A stretch of DNA of 64,000 nt. Origin: Paratinospora sagittata. Taxonomy: Eukaryota > Streptophyta > Magnoliopsida > Ranunculales > Menispermaceae. The position numbers were made by a program, and so were the translations under genes. Every line of letters starts with the position of its first letter. The first letter of the stretch is position 1. The stretch is from positions 9,668,501 to 9,732,500 of the forward strand of contig CM069607.1 of the NCBI GenBank assembly GCA_035771175.1, given 5' to 3'. This document shows positions 1 through 11,337 of the stretch, one piece after another. The notes beneath the pieces were generated by a model. It had not been told where the DNA came from and ran no database searches. It saw only the letters and a program-made list of their open reading frames with translations.

Positions 1-377
1 AGTCTTCTGAATTTCTTGCTTCGAAATCATATGAGATGAGGATAGGATATAGAACCAGATATGTGAATATAATACGTGCACTGTGCCTTTTAGGTACTCC
101 CAATAATTTTATCATAAAAATAAAAGCAAACAAAATGAGGCAAACCTCCAACTAAAATAATGTTTTGCAGCCATAACCCTAATGATATTTAGATGGTATA
201 ACCGTATAAACTATATATGAGGGCTCCTTGGGTTATAGGCATGAAAACTCAAGCTTTCCACCCAATTGAGTAGCATAGGGATGTGACATACACAAGTAAC
301 CCTATGTGATTTAATGGGGATGGAAAGCATGAATTTTCATGGTCATGGGTGTTTCTTTTCACTAGACAAGGACACAA
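1..377. other. Left flank, no gene seen
   Basis: AT-rich sequence before the copia element. I see no reading frame with recognisable protein motifs, no structured repeat and no RNA gene. Its last five bases (ACCCC, 378-382) are the left half of the copia target duplication. Confidence 0.5.
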
Positions 378-382
378 ACCCC

Positions 383-802
383 TGTTGTGTGGAATCGTGG
401 TAAAAATATGAAAGAAAAAAATAAGACAACAAATTTAACGTGGTTCGACAAATTGCCTACGTCCACGGGAGACAGCAAACTTGTATTATCAGAGAATACA
501 AACTACACCCTTAGGTAAATCTTACAGATTAGATCTCTTAAATAGATATCTCAGAATAGAACTCTCTGACTCTCAGGAATGAATTTCAAGAATGAAGTTA
601 AGCTCTGTTTATAGGTATATTCAGGGGTATTTTTGTAATTATAAATATATAATATAATATATATTTAATAATAATATAATAATACCCTTTCGGCGCATTC
701 GGCGCCGTCACAAAGCGGCGCCGAATGCGCCACTTGCAGCAGCCCCATTTTCTGCCATTCATGTCTGCCACCCCTGTTTGTCACATGGGGGTGGTCCCCA
801 CA
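383..802 (-). repeat. 3' LTR of the copia element
   Basis: 420 bp, TG...CA, second copy at 5644-6061. The reverse complement of 605-614 (CTATAAACAG) matches the TATA-like site of the other LTR. Positions 692-706 and 717-731 form a perfect 15-bp GC-rich inverted repeat with a 10-nt loop, placed in U3 upstream of the TATA-like site. Confidence 0.93.
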
Positions 803-822
803 AATCTCCACCTCCACCTCAT
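803..822 (-). other. Polypurine tract of the copia element
   Basis: On the minus strand the bases just before the 3' LTR are a G/A-rich run (GAGGTGGAGGTGGAGATT), the expected plus-strand primer position for an LTR retrotransposon. Boundaries are approximate. Confidence 0.7.
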
Positions 823-905
823 GTGGGACATGACTCCTCCACACCTGCAATCTCTACAGATAACAAGCTTCCTTCAAAAAACTATTGCTGCCTCCATTAG
901 TGCCC

Positions 906-3900
906 TTAGGCACTCCGAGATCGTGAGATATTGATCAAGTCCAAACAATGTTGGAACTTGATCCCTGTAACCACCTTTGTAAGCATATCTGCGGGGTTAT
1001 CTGCAGTCTTGATCTTTTTCAGAAGAATACTCCCTTCTTCTACTATTTCTCGAACAAAATGAAAACGAACATCAATATGCTTCGTTCGACTGTGATGAAC
1101 TTGATTCTTTGCCAAACAAATTGCACTCTGGCTGTCGCAGAAAACTTCAACATTCTTCTGCACAATTCCCAAGTCTTTAGTCAATCCATGAAGCCAGATT
1201 GCTTCCTTGAAAGCTTCTGTTACTGCCATGTACTCTGCCTCTGTAGTAGACAAAGCAACTGTTGACTGTAGTGTTGATCTCCAACTCATTGGTCCTCCTG
1301 CCATAGTGAAAACATAACCAGTAGTGGATCTGCGCTTGTCAAGATCTCCAGCATAGTCCGAATCCACATATCCGACTAGATGCTTACAACTTTTCTTATC
1401 TCTCTCGAACTTTAAACCAATATCCACAGTACCATGAATATACCGTAGGATCCACTTCACTGCTTGCCAGTGGCCTTTACCGGGGTTGTGCATGTAACGA
1501 CTTACCATACTTACAACATGTGAAATGTCAGGTCTGGTACACATCATAGCATACATCAAGGCACCAACTGCTTTTGCATATGGAATATTCTCTATTTGCT
1601 TCTTCTGATCCTCGGAATTTTGTGACATTGATGAACTTAACTTGAAATGTGGTGCCAATGGTGTGCTCACAGGTTTTGTGTCATTGCCAATGCCAAAAGT
1701 TTGAAGAATTTTCTTCAAATACTGAGTCTGAGTCAAACAAATTTTGCTTTTGGCTCTGTCTCGAGTTATCTCCATCCCGAGAATTTTTCTGGCCTCTCCA
1801 AGATCTTTCATTTCAAACTCTGAGCTCAATTGAGCCTTCAACTTGTTGATCTCCACCTTGCTTTTAGATGCGATTAACATATCATCTACATATAAAAGCA
1901 AGTAGATAAATGTACCATCTTGAAGTTTGCGATAGTAGACACAATGATCAAACTGACTCCGAGTATATTTTTGCCCTTGGATGAAGCTGTCAAATAGCTT
2001 GTACCACTGTCTCGGTGACTGCTTCAGGCCATACAGTGACTTGCTCAACTTGCAAGCCCAATTCTCTCTTCCTGGTACTTTGAATCCATCTGGTTGAGAC
2101 ATATATATCTCATCGTCCAAATTACCATGCAGAAAAGCAGTTTTGACATCGAGTTGGGCTAACTCGAGATCAAACTGTGCAACCAAAGCCAATAGTATTC
2201 GAATTGACGAATGCTTAACAACAGGTGAGAATACCTCATTGCAGTCAATTCCTTCCCTCTGAGCGTAGCCTTTTGCTACCAGTCTGGCTTTGTATCGGAT
2301 ACCATCTGTGCTGGGACAGCCTTCCTTCTTAGCGAAAATTCATTTGCAGCCAATTGATTTCTTTTCTTTTGGAAGTGGAACCAACTTCTAAGTCTGATTC
2401 TGATGGAGTGATGTCATCTCCTCATTCATTGCCATTTTCCACTTATCACTTTCCATACTCTGAATAACATATTTGTAATTGTATGGAATATCGTCTCCGG
2501 TGACTGGAAATGCAGATGCAACCATGTCAGTGTACCGAGCAGGTGTGCGGATTTCTCTTCTTGGTCGACTGGTGGCAATTGATTCTGGTTCTTGACTGAT
2601 GTCTGGTCCTGGGGCCTCCACCTCAACTGAGATTTCCTCCTCGTCTTCTTCAGGATTGTTGGATATCTCTGCTGACTTGCCAGGAGTTACTGAAATATCT
2701 AACTCCACCTGCTGAGGCAAATCTGGATCTCGATTTTCTTTATCAGAAACTGTATGCTTTAACATCACAGATTCATCAAAATTTACATCTCGACTTTTTA
2801 CAATCGTCTTTGTCTCGGGGTTCCATAGTCGGAAAGCCTTAACTCCTTCACTAAAGCCCATGAAAATCGCTTTCTTGGACCTAGGATCCAGTTTGGATTC
2901 CTTCACATGGAAATATGCAGTGCATCCAAAAATACGCAGAGAATCATAATCTGAAACGGGGTGTCCAGACCATACCTCCTTGGGAGTTTTGCCATCTAGT
3001 GCTGTTGCAGGAAGTCGATTGATGATATGAGAGGCATATGACAAAGCTTCAGCCCAAAATGCCTTGCTCAGTCCAGAATGAGATAACATGCAGCGAGCTT
3101 TTTCTACCAAAGTACGATTCATGCGTTCAGCAACACCGTTTTGTTGTGGCGTGCCTGAGACTGTGAAATGTCTGACAATCCCTTCATTCTCACAAAATTT
3201 CTGAAATGGGTCTCCATTACTAGATCTGAGCCTCTTAATCTTCCTTCCTGTTTGGGTTTCTACCATTTTCTTCCATATAAGAAAGATATCTAGCACTTCA
3301 GCTTTATGCTTCATGGTATAAACCCAAACATAGCGTGAGAAATCATCAATGAAAGTAACAAACTAACGTGTACCGCCCAATGAAGTATTTTGAGAGGGTC
3401 CCCAAACGTCGGTATGAACATAATCCAATGTTCCTTTTGTGCGGTGGATGGCAGTTCCAAATTTGATTCTCGTCTGCTTGCCTAAGATACAATGCTCGCA
3501 GAAGTCAAGTTTCCCAGTCTTTGCACCTTTCAGAGAACCTTGCTTTATCAAGGTTTGAAGAGTCTTCTCTCCAACATGTCCAAGCCGCATGTGCCAAAGT
3601 CGGGAAGTGTCCGATGAAACATCATTAGAATTGGTGCACGCTGAGACACTTTCGATTACTGTGTTGCCATCAAGGAAATAAAGATTTCCTTTTTGAGTAC
3701 CCTTCATGGCCAAGAATGCTCCACGTACAACCTTCAGAACTCCACCTTCAATGGTTACCTTGTAACCGCTGGAATCAAGGACTCCTAAGGATATCAGATT
3801 TTTCTTCAGATCTGGAACATATCTGACGTCCGTGAGCTGTCTTGTTGTACCGTCATGCATCTTAAGGCGTATAGTTCCAATACCTTTTGTGTGGCAGGTA

Positions 3901-4889
3901 TTGTTGTTGCTCATGACCACGACTCCTCCATCGAACTCATCCAATTTTGAGAACCAATGGCGATTCGGATACATATGATAGGAACATCCGGAATCTAAAA
4001 TCCATCTATCAGACTGAATGTCTATAGATGAAACTGAGAATGCAGAATCTTCTTCAGCCTTCTGTGCCACATTTGCATCTGTCTTGCCCTTATTTGGACA
4101 ATCTTTCTTCCAGTGCCCCTTTTGGTGACAATAGGCACATTCATCCTTTGCAAGACGTTGTCGTGATGAAGGTCCTTTTGACTTTGAGCGAGATCGGCCT
4201 CGCCCACTGGATCTATCAGATCTGTTGTTAGCCCTGCCTCTGGATACTGTCAAGGCTGCTGGTGATGCTTCCTTGTGATCGCGTTGGTCCTTCCTTCGAT
4301 ACTCGTTGTTCACCAAAGCATTTGAAACATCACTGAATTTAACCTCATATTTACCATATAGCAAAGTTGTTGTTAAATGTTCATAACTTTCAGGCAAAGA
4401 GTTTAACAACAATAGTGCCTTATCCTCATCAAGAGGGTCAACATCAAGATTTAGGAGATCAACAAGAATCTTGTTGAATTTATCAAGATGCTCACTCATG
4501 GGAGTACCTTCCTTGTACTGAAAGCGATAGAACTTCTTCTTCAGGTAGAGGCGGTTCTCTACGCTTTTCGTCATGTACTTGTCCTCCAGTTTCTTCCAGA
4601 GACTTATTGCCATAGCCTCTTTCATGACAAAGTACTTCTGATCTTTGGCCAAACAGAGTCTGATTGTTCCACAAGCTTGACGATTGACGAAATACCAATC
4701 ATCATCGGACATATCCTTGGGCTTAGTTTCCAAGGCGATATGTGATCCTTCCCGGAATAAGAGATCTTGAACTTCGCATTGCCACATGCCAAAGTTGTTG
4801 GTGCCGTTGAATTTATCCACCTCGAACTTTGTGTTGGACATCGAACTTCTTTGCCAAGGCCTGCTTGTGCTTGGGATTTCACCCGCCAT
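906..4889 (-). pseudogene. Copia gag-pol polyprotein, one frame broken by three stop codons
   Basis: One minus-strand frame from ATG 4887-4889 to the stop at 906, about 1,327 codons, the usual copia length. Visible in order: Gag N-terminal domain; CCHC zinc knuckle (CxxCxxxGHxxxxC) near residue 250; aspartic protease DSG near residue 297; GAG-pre-integrase H/H/C/C motif near 430-465; integrase core with HTDVWGP, FIDDFSRYVW and NGVAERMNRT supplying the D, D and E; reverse transcriptase with YVDD near residue 1000; RNase H with DSDYAGD, TEAEYMA and a final RTKHIDVR block. The frame is interrupted at 3363-3365 (TAG), 2388-2390 (TAG) and 2340-2342 (TGA) with no frameshift, so the pieces stay in register. 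The last two stops lie where related proteins usually have tryptophan, as expected from G-to-A transitions. Confidence 0.93.
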
Positions 4890-5625
4890 TAAGACCGAAG
4901 ATAATTTATGACGTCGAAAAGTGCTTGAAAAATGATAAACAACTCCAACTAAGCTATATCAATAACTTAGCAGCTGAATCTGCAGAAACTAATTGCACAG
5001 TTGCGTCCGAAACGGTCGAAAATGGTGGAAACGAGTCTGACTTTGCTGAAATCAGACGAAAAATAAGCCGGATATGGTTGGTTAACAGGAATTGATGAAT
5101 AACGTAGGGCTGAACGCGGACTGGGCCTAAGGAACAGTGGCGGGCTGAAACAGGAGGCTGGGCCGGTGAACAGTGACGGGCTGAAATAGGGGCTGGGCCG
5201 ATGAACAGTCTGAAGCAGGCTGGGCTGAGATGGGTCCAGATGAACAGTGGGTACTATTTTTGGGTTGGACTTGTATGAACAGTTACGGGTCGGAATGATT
5301 GGCCTGATCGGACTGGGCCGAGATGAATAGTGGCAGACTGTGGGCCGGGTGAACAGTACACAACTATTGGCCGGTGTGAACAGTGCACGGCTGTGGGCCG
5401 GTGTGAACAGTGCTGCCAAATGCGGTACAGGGATCAAACTTTGATCGGCTCCTGGGGACACGTTTCTTGTCTGTTTTTCTCGCCGTTTGTTGCGTTGGAC
5501 TCCTGGAAACAAGAGCTACCTCCACGGGTGATCAGAAACAGTTCCGATCACTTTTACAGAAACTCAAAATTTCGACGCAGTCTCGAAAAATTCGACAGTG
5601 TTCGTTTTTCTTCCAAAACTTCACC
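4890..5625 (-). repeat. Copia 5' leader with degenerate TGAACAGT repeats
   Basis: Untranslated region between primer-binding site and gag. Between about 5090 and 5420 it holds a degenerate repeat of roughly 30-45 bp built around GGGCCGGTGAACAGTG. Exact TGAACAGT occurs seven times on the plus strand between 5167 and 5411, alongside variants such as GGAACAGT and TGAATAGT. The reading frames here have no recognised motifs. Confidence 0.7.
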
Positions 5626-5640
5626 TTGGCTCTGATACCA
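5626..5640 (-). promoter_or_regulatory. Primer-binding site, initiator tRNA-Met
   Basis: The reverse complement reads TGGTATCAGAGCCAA, matching the 3' end complement of plant initiator tRNA-Met, the standard copia primer. It lies 3 nt inside the 5' LTR. Confidence 0.92.
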
Positions 5641-5643
5641 ATT

Positions 5644-6061
5644 TGTTGTGCGGAATCGTGGTAAAAGTATGAAAGAAAAAAATAAGACAACAAATTTAAC
5701 GTGGTTCGGCAAATTGCCTACGTCCACGGGAGACAGTAAACTTGTATTATCAGAGAATATAAACTACACCCTTAGGTGAATCTTACAGATTAAATCTCTT
5801 AAATAGATCTCTTAGAATAGAACTCTCTGACTCTCAGGAATGAATTTCAAGAATGAAGTTAAGCTCTATTTATAGGTGTATTCAGAGGTATTTTTTTAAT
5901 TATAAATATATAGTATAATATATATTTAATAATAATATAATAATATCCTTTCGGCACGAATGCGCCGTCACAAAGCGGCGCCAAATGCGCCACTTGCAGC
6001 AGCCCCATTTTCCGCCATTCATGTCTGCCACCCCTGTTTGTCACATGGGGTGGTCCCCACA
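5644..6061 (-). repeat. 5' LTR of the copia element
   Basis: 418 bp, TG...CA. The reverse complement of 5866-5875 is CTATAAATAG, the likely TATA box. The GC-rich inverted repeat that is perfect in the other LTR is degraded here (about 5952-5988). Confidence 0.93.
5866..5875 (-). promoter_or_regulatory. TATA box in copia 5' LTR
   Basis: Minus-strand CTATAAATAG within the 5' LTR, about 190 nt from the U3 start. The other LTR has the near-identical CTATAAACAG at 605-614. Confidence 0.6.
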
Positions 6062-6066
6062 ACCCC

Positions 6067-6829
6067 CTGCATGCAAGTATAATTAAAGGGAAGTCCCCAG
6101 AGTTCATGCCTCTCAAAAAATCTTCAATATATAGTTTGTTGATGAATGGACCATATGACACCAAATTTCTAAAATATTAACATTTGTATTGAAAAAAAAA
6201 TAATTATACAGTCTTGCGAATGCTGCAGATGTTTTAGGCTTTTAACAGAGGTCTGCTCGCTAACCTTTTGGCACTTTTAACAACTGCTCTCATGAAAAAT
6301 TTGTATAAGAAATGTAAGTGGCTTTGAAAATTAAGCATATGCTTAAATTCTGTTCAGTAGATAGATATCATAATGAATTCAGTAACTCCTCTGTTATTTA
6401 AATCTATTGGAGCACATATGCAGTGGCATATCCACACAACTCAATAAATCCGAATATGATGAGATTGGATTTGATGAAAGGACCTGGGAAGTCTTAAAAA
6501 AATAAAATAAAAATATTAAATTGATGTTCAAATTTTGAACTTCCACATCCTCCCCTGCCTCCTCCTGTTTTATATTAATCTTCTAGTTCCAGGGTAACTA
6601 TTAGACATCTGCAAGAGTTGTTTTAAATTAAACTATTTAAAAACTGTAAAAGTAATTAGTTAATTGAACTTGATTCAATGATTAAGTAATAGATATTAAA
6701 GGTAGAAAGTAGAAATTGGGTGCTGTCAAAAAATTTAAATAAAAGAGAATCAGAACAATTATTTGAACCAAAAAAGAAGAAGAAGCATTTATTAAAGTAA
6801 TTGAAGAGAATCCTCTCATGCAGCCTGCC
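6067..6829. other. Intergenic, no gene seen
   Basis: AT-rich DNA between the copia element and the inverted-duplication arm. No reading frame with recognisable domains. Confidence 0.5.
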
Positions 6830-6984
6830 TGCTTACAAAAGTTCTAACAGAGACCTACTGAGTCAACTCATAGAAGAAGAAGAATGAGGAATTAAAGAAT
6901 TGGAAGCTTAAAAAAAAAAAAAAGGAAAAAAAGAGAGAGAAAAGAACGTCTGCTAAACTAAAGTAAAATAAATTCATCATGAAT

Positions 6985-8787
6985 TTAGACATGAGCTGTT
7001 TGGTCTACTGGTTTGTCATGATCATCATCTTGCACAAATCTCTTCCAATACCAATGGTCTTTCCACACCTTTGCCATGTCTTCAATTGGGATTCCTTTAG
7101 TCTCAGGCAAGAAGAAGTAGACGAATAAAGTCATCATAACACCAAAGGCCGCAAAGAAGTAGAACAACCCAAACTTCATTGTGCAAAGCATCTTTAGGAA
7201 GACTTCAGCAATTAGAAAAGTGAAAACCATGTTCACTCCAACATTCATACTCTGTGCAGCTGATCTGATCTCAAGAGGGAAGATCTCACTTGGCACCAAC
7301 CATCCCAAAGGCCCCCATGACCAAGCAAAAGCTGACACAAACAAACAAATGCACAGCACCACCATTATGGCAAACGTGTTACCGATCGTTGCCATGCCCG
7401 TTAACCCGAACTTAGACCAGATAAGAGACCCAATAGCCACCTGAAATATGAACATTTGAATTCCACCCTCTAAGAGAAGGAACCTTCTTCCAGTCCTATC
7501 AACCAAGCCAATGGAGACAAAGGTGGCAGCAGCATTAACCAAACCAGTGATGACAGCAGACAAAAGAGAAGCACTGCTACCAAAACCAAGGGTCTTGAAG
7601 AGAACAGGAGCATAGAACATAACCACATTCATGCCGGTGAGTTGTTGGAAGAAGGGAATGTAACTGTGGTCTATACTTTCTCATCCAAATATTGCTCCAC
7701 GGATGCTCAACTTTCCTTGATGCTTCACATGCAGCAACAAGATCATTAAACTCCTCATCAACATCATCGGTACCCCTGATTTTCTTGAGCATAGCCCTTG
7801 CCTCCTCAGGGTGATTTCTTTCAAGAATTGAGTTTGGAGTGTCGGGGACGAAGAAGCTTCCAAGAGTGATCATAAGTGCAGGAACAGCAGCACCACCTAA
7901 ACTAACTCTCCACCCCCAACCACCCTCTATCTTGGCTGTGAAATAGTTTATTAAATTGGCAGCAAGAATGCCAATTGTGATCATCAGTTGGAAGCCTATG
8001 TTTAAAGCACCGCGGTACTTGCAAGGAGCCATCTCTGAAAGGTAAAGTGGCACAGACTGCAAATTCAAAAGGAAAAAAATCATAAGCAAGATTTTAAAGT
8101 AGTAATTAACTAAAATCAAAGTCAAAACTTTTTTTTTTTTTTATATACAAATTTCCTAATTATATTACATAATTGCAGTAGGAGACTAGGAGTAGTACCT
8201 GATTTGTGAAGCCAACGCCAATACCAAGCAACATGCGACCGATGATAAGCATGGCGACATTCTTAGCAGCAGCATTGATGATTGCTCCACACAAGAAGAC
8301 GGCGCCACCAAGAAGCATAGAACGCTTTCTTCCGAATACCCTTGTAACAGTGGAAGCAAAGAAGGAGGCAACAAGTGCCATCAAGTAGAGAGATGAAGTA
8401 AACAGAGTTAGAATCTGGCTATCGAACTTGCAGTACTGATTTGACGATTGAATCCCACTTTCTTTTCTGTAAACAGATGGAAAGAACTTCTCCAAGAATG
8501 GTTGCATTGATGTAACACCACCTTAAATTATCAAAATCAAACAGAATTAGATCAGAATTAAAGAAAGGAAGAAATTAAACCGGAATAACATATGTATATA
8601 TATTACATAATGAGTGAAGAAGGGAAATAAGTTATGTATACTTACCAGAAATGCCGATATCATAACCGAAGATCAAACCACCAAAAGCAGCGATTAAGCA
8701 AGACATGAAAACATAAGAAGTCATCTTCCCGGGATAGTTATTCCCAGGACCACCACCACCAGAAGAAACAATAACACCACCCGCCAT
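6985..8787 (-). pseudogene. STP-type hexose/H+ symporter, left copy, broken by a 14-bp deletion
   Basis: Three exons: 8787-8646, 8521-8199 and 8056-6985, with GT-AG introns. Family role: 12-helix plasma-membrane monosaccharide/proton symporter of the major facilitator superfamily. Visible motifs: [11 protein letters not shown] at the end of helix 1, the GRKRSM loop, [22 protein letters not shown] (cognate of the PESPR loop), [10 protein letters not shown] and the C-terminal [12 protein letters not shown]. The start ATG is intact (8785-8787). Compared with the right copy, 14 bp are missing at 7660/7661, after RKYRPQ in the central loop, which shifts the frame and removes helices 7-12. Without that deletion the gene would encode about 516 aa, normal for the family. 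A sequencing or assembly error is possible but unlikely for 14 bp. Confidence 0.9.
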
Positions 8788-8914
8788 TGTCACGTACACT
8801 AGCTACAACGATTGCAGAGAAGAGAAGAACAGAGAAGAGGAAGAGAAACCGAAGAGAGGAAGAATTGAGAAGTAGTGAAGATGGAGGAGTGAAGAGAAGT
8901 GGAAGGAGGAGGGT

Positions 8915-8924
8915 GGATTTATAG
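8915..8924 (-). promoter_or_regulatory. TATA box of left STP copy
   Basis: Minus-strand CTATAAATCC about 130 bp upstream of the ATG, followed by a CT-rich leader. It is conserved in the right copy at 52212-52221. Confidence 0.6.
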
Positions 8925-9344
8925 AATAATAATTAATTTAGAGCAGAGTTAGAGTCGAATTATGTCTCCGGCTCCTATATCTTGCCTCCGTCTTCTATTT
9001 GGTTCATGTTATAATTTTTAATAAATTGTAATGCCAATGCGATGTACAGGCTATTAAGATAATCATTTAAAAATTATTTTTTGTTATTTAATTGAATAAT
9101 TTAGTATAAATAAATGTATTAATATTTATTTTTTATTTTATATGTTCCAAAAGAAAATTTTAGGAGAGAGCAGAACCTTAAAATAAAAGTAGAGATAAAA
9201 TCAAATGTGATGAAGTATATAATGATGTACATCATTATAGTATAAAAAAATATTATGGCAAATAATTCTTTTTATTTGTTTAATAAATATATTTTTTTAA
9301 TTATAAGTTTCAATAAAAAATTGTTTTTACAACATCTAATGAAT
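8925..9344. other. STP upstream region, no gene seen
   Basis: AT-rich promoter-side DNA shared with the right arm (about 51960-52210). It contains a short inverted repeat around ATGATGTACATCAT (9220-9233) and nothing else recognisable. Confidence 0.5.
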
Positions 9345-9545
9345 GTCTTTAAAAGTTGGTTTCGGTGACAATTACTACAAACGTCATTAAAAATTATATA
9401 ACACAAAGTTTAGAAAAATGTCCTAATTGTTGGTAGTTATGGAATTATTCATGAATTATGCGTTTGTAAAACGTACTAATATTGTCTAGGACATTTACAA
9501 AACATCATAATACATTTATTGAGTACATTTGCTCAACTCCACTTA
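9345..9545. repeat. Repeat with GGACATTTGCAAAACGTC-type motifs, copy 1
   Basis: Carries reiterated short motifs of the type TACAAACGTCATTAAAAAT and GGACATTTACAAAACAT. Similar blocks lie at 9868-10015, 48675-48837 and 51745-51915. Such arrays resemble subterminal repeats of plant DNA transposons of the CACTA type, but no complete element or terminus is visible, so the class is a guess. Confidence 0.45.
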
Positions 9546-9595
9546 TACTTAATTTTTTAACTAACTGAGCTACCACCGGTTCGTGGTAATGAGTT
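9530..9595 (-). mobile_element. Truncated tRNA-derived SINE
   Basis: The minus strand has the box A-like core GGTGGTAGCTCAGTTAGTT followed by sequence parallel to the full copies at 12928-13143 and 51575-51740. The 3' two-thirds are missing, so this is the deleted counterpart of the full SINE in the right arm. Confidence 0.6.
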
Positions 9596-9775
9596 GAATT
9601 ACATATAACATAAATATTATTTACATTTAATTACTTGTAATGACTTATGACGCTCTTCTTGAACTACCATCTTGGGAGGAAGAAGTTGTAGATGCCTAAT
9701 TTGTTTATAGAACTCAACTCAACAATTTTTTTTTAATTATTAATAAAAACCATTTTTTATACTTTTTTTTTAATA

Positions 9776-9868
9776 TGTTACACCAGTTGAATTGAACTAC
9801 AACTGGGCTTTGTTTGAATTCCCTCAACTTTCATCATCTTCCTCGCCATCTTAACATTTTTCCCACTT
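9776..9868 (-). pseudogene. PPR gene 3'-end fragment (left arm)
   Basis: The minus strand reads the last 30 or so codons of the PPR gene at 43453-44904 (around EKWEDVEMVRKMMKVEGIQ) with substitutions, followed by the same 3' flank. It is a second, very short copy inside the arm, about 3.6 kb from the main left PPR pseudogene. The right arm has its mirror copy at 48838-48930, so this internal duplication predates the inverted duplication. Confidence 0.75.
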
Positions 9869-10022
9869 TTGTACAAACGTCATTAAAAATTATATAACAC
9901 AATGTTTAGAAAAACGTTCCTATTGTTGGTAGTTATGGAATTATTCATGTATTATGACGTTTACAAAAAATCCTAATACATTTATTGAGGACATTTGCAA
10001 AACATACTTAATGCGTTTCTAT
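9868..10022. repeat. Repeat with GGACATTTGCAAAACGTC-type motifs, copy 2
   Basis: Near-copy of 9345-9545, continuing directly from the PPR fragment into the LINE fragment. Confidence 0.45.
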
Positions 10023-11337
10023 GGAATGGTTCAGAAGAAGGGGAAAAAGAGTGATAAAATGTGAAGTGACCCAAAGATCTAAGTAGAAGGATGGCTTGTA
10101 TTGCCAATGTGTGCTAAATGGCTTGTATGTTCTTTAAAGAAAAACAATCTCTTTGGACAAAGGTGATAACTACTACATATGGAGAAATTGGCTTTGGGCA
10201 GGTTCCGGGAAGGTTACAAAGATTCACCTACCGAAGTCTATGGAAGTTAACACTATTTCTCACCCATGATTTCTTTTCCCATATGAGTCCTAAGGTTGGT
10301 AATGGCCACACATGTCGCTTCTAGGAGGATACTTGGTTGGATGACACCCCCCTTACCACAAACTACCTTAATCTCTACTGATTATCAAACCTACATAACA
10401 GTCCCATTGCCACATTCGTTAACTTTTACCATAGGTACACCACTTACAACGGCTTGGAACCTACACTTACCTAGGACCCCCACTAGAAGAGAACAACAGG
10501 AATTGGATGTCCTTTTACCTAGACTAGAACAAGTTAGGATGGATAATAACCCGGACAAGTATATTTGGCTCCCTAATCCTACAAGACACTTTTCTTGTAA
10601 AACATATTTTGAGACTCTTATAAATAATCCCTCCTATCCCTTCATTCACTTTGTCTTCTAGTATTGGGAATGTACAGGTTCCCTCCAAAGTGAAGGTGTT
10701 TGGTTGGCTTGTAGTTCATAACAAACTAAATACACTTGATGTGCTACAAAAGCGTTACCCATCTACATGTTTTTCTCCACACTGTTATCCATTGTGTTTG
10801 CGGGAAGGGGAGTCCACTAAGCATTTCTTCATTAGATGCCCCTGGCTCAAAGGATTTGGCAGAGATGACATTTAGCGACAGGCCATAAACTAACTCCCCC
10901 TAACAATTTGGAGGAAAGACTTTCCCTCAACCATATTCCAAATCTGCACACGTGGAAGGAGACTGATTTAATAGCCTTATAATCTACTATGTGGCTATTA
11001 TGGCTAGAAAGAAACAGAAGAGTCTTCAATAATGCAAAGAAAAAGAAACCCGCATTATTGGAAGAGAAGTTCGTGGGTATTCGCCTCCCCATATTCTATC
11101 TCAAATTGGTTTTGGAATTGAGATCTATGCACATCCTAGATCTATGAGGGCTCTATACAAGGTTTGACGGAGTGATGAAATGCAGATGGAAGTTGGAGGT
11201 AGATGTATTATTGTAACACTTAAATCATTTAATTGGGAGTCTTTTGTTGTGAGCACTACTGGTGTTTTGTATAGCATCTCTGTAACTTATATTTTGTCTT
11301 ATATTAATGAAATTATACGTTTCTTTTCAAAAAAATA
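10023..11337 (+). mobile_element. 5'-truncated LINE, 3' end (left arm)
   Basis: Translated pieces in several frames show the end of a plant L1-type ORF2: LWTKVITTTYGEIGF, then a VGNGHTCRF-like block, then the zf-RVT segment [21 protein letters not shown] with following C and H positions, then [19 protein letters not shown] remains. The insertion ends in an A-rich tail near 11327-11337. Frameshifts and stops make it non-coding. The mirror copy is at 47334-48663. Confidence 0.8.

Larger units (their letters stand above)
383..6061 (-). mobile_element. Ty1-copia LTR retrotransposon, complete ends, decayed coding region
   Basis: A structurally complete element lying on the minus strand. Both LTRs begin TGTTGTG and end CCCCACA. 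They are flanked by a perfect 5-bp target duplication, ACCCC, at 378-382 and 6062-6066. Order on the minus strand: 5' LTR (5644-6061), primer-binding site for initiator tRNA-Met (5626-5640), leader (4890-5625), gag-pol frame (4889-906), purine-rich tract (about 803-822), 3' LTR (383-802). The domain order protease, integrase, reverse transcriptase, RNase H is that of Ty1-copia rather than gypsy. By eye the LTRs differ at roughly 20 of 420 positions, so this is not a very recent insertion. Three in-frame stops mean this copy cannot supply its own proteins. Confidence 0.95.

Noticed and set aside
4967..5512. A 181-aa minus-strand frame in the copia leader
   Set aside because: It is a Pro/Ser/Phe-rich translation of the degenerate TGAACAGT repeats, with no domain, and lies between the primer-binding site and gag.
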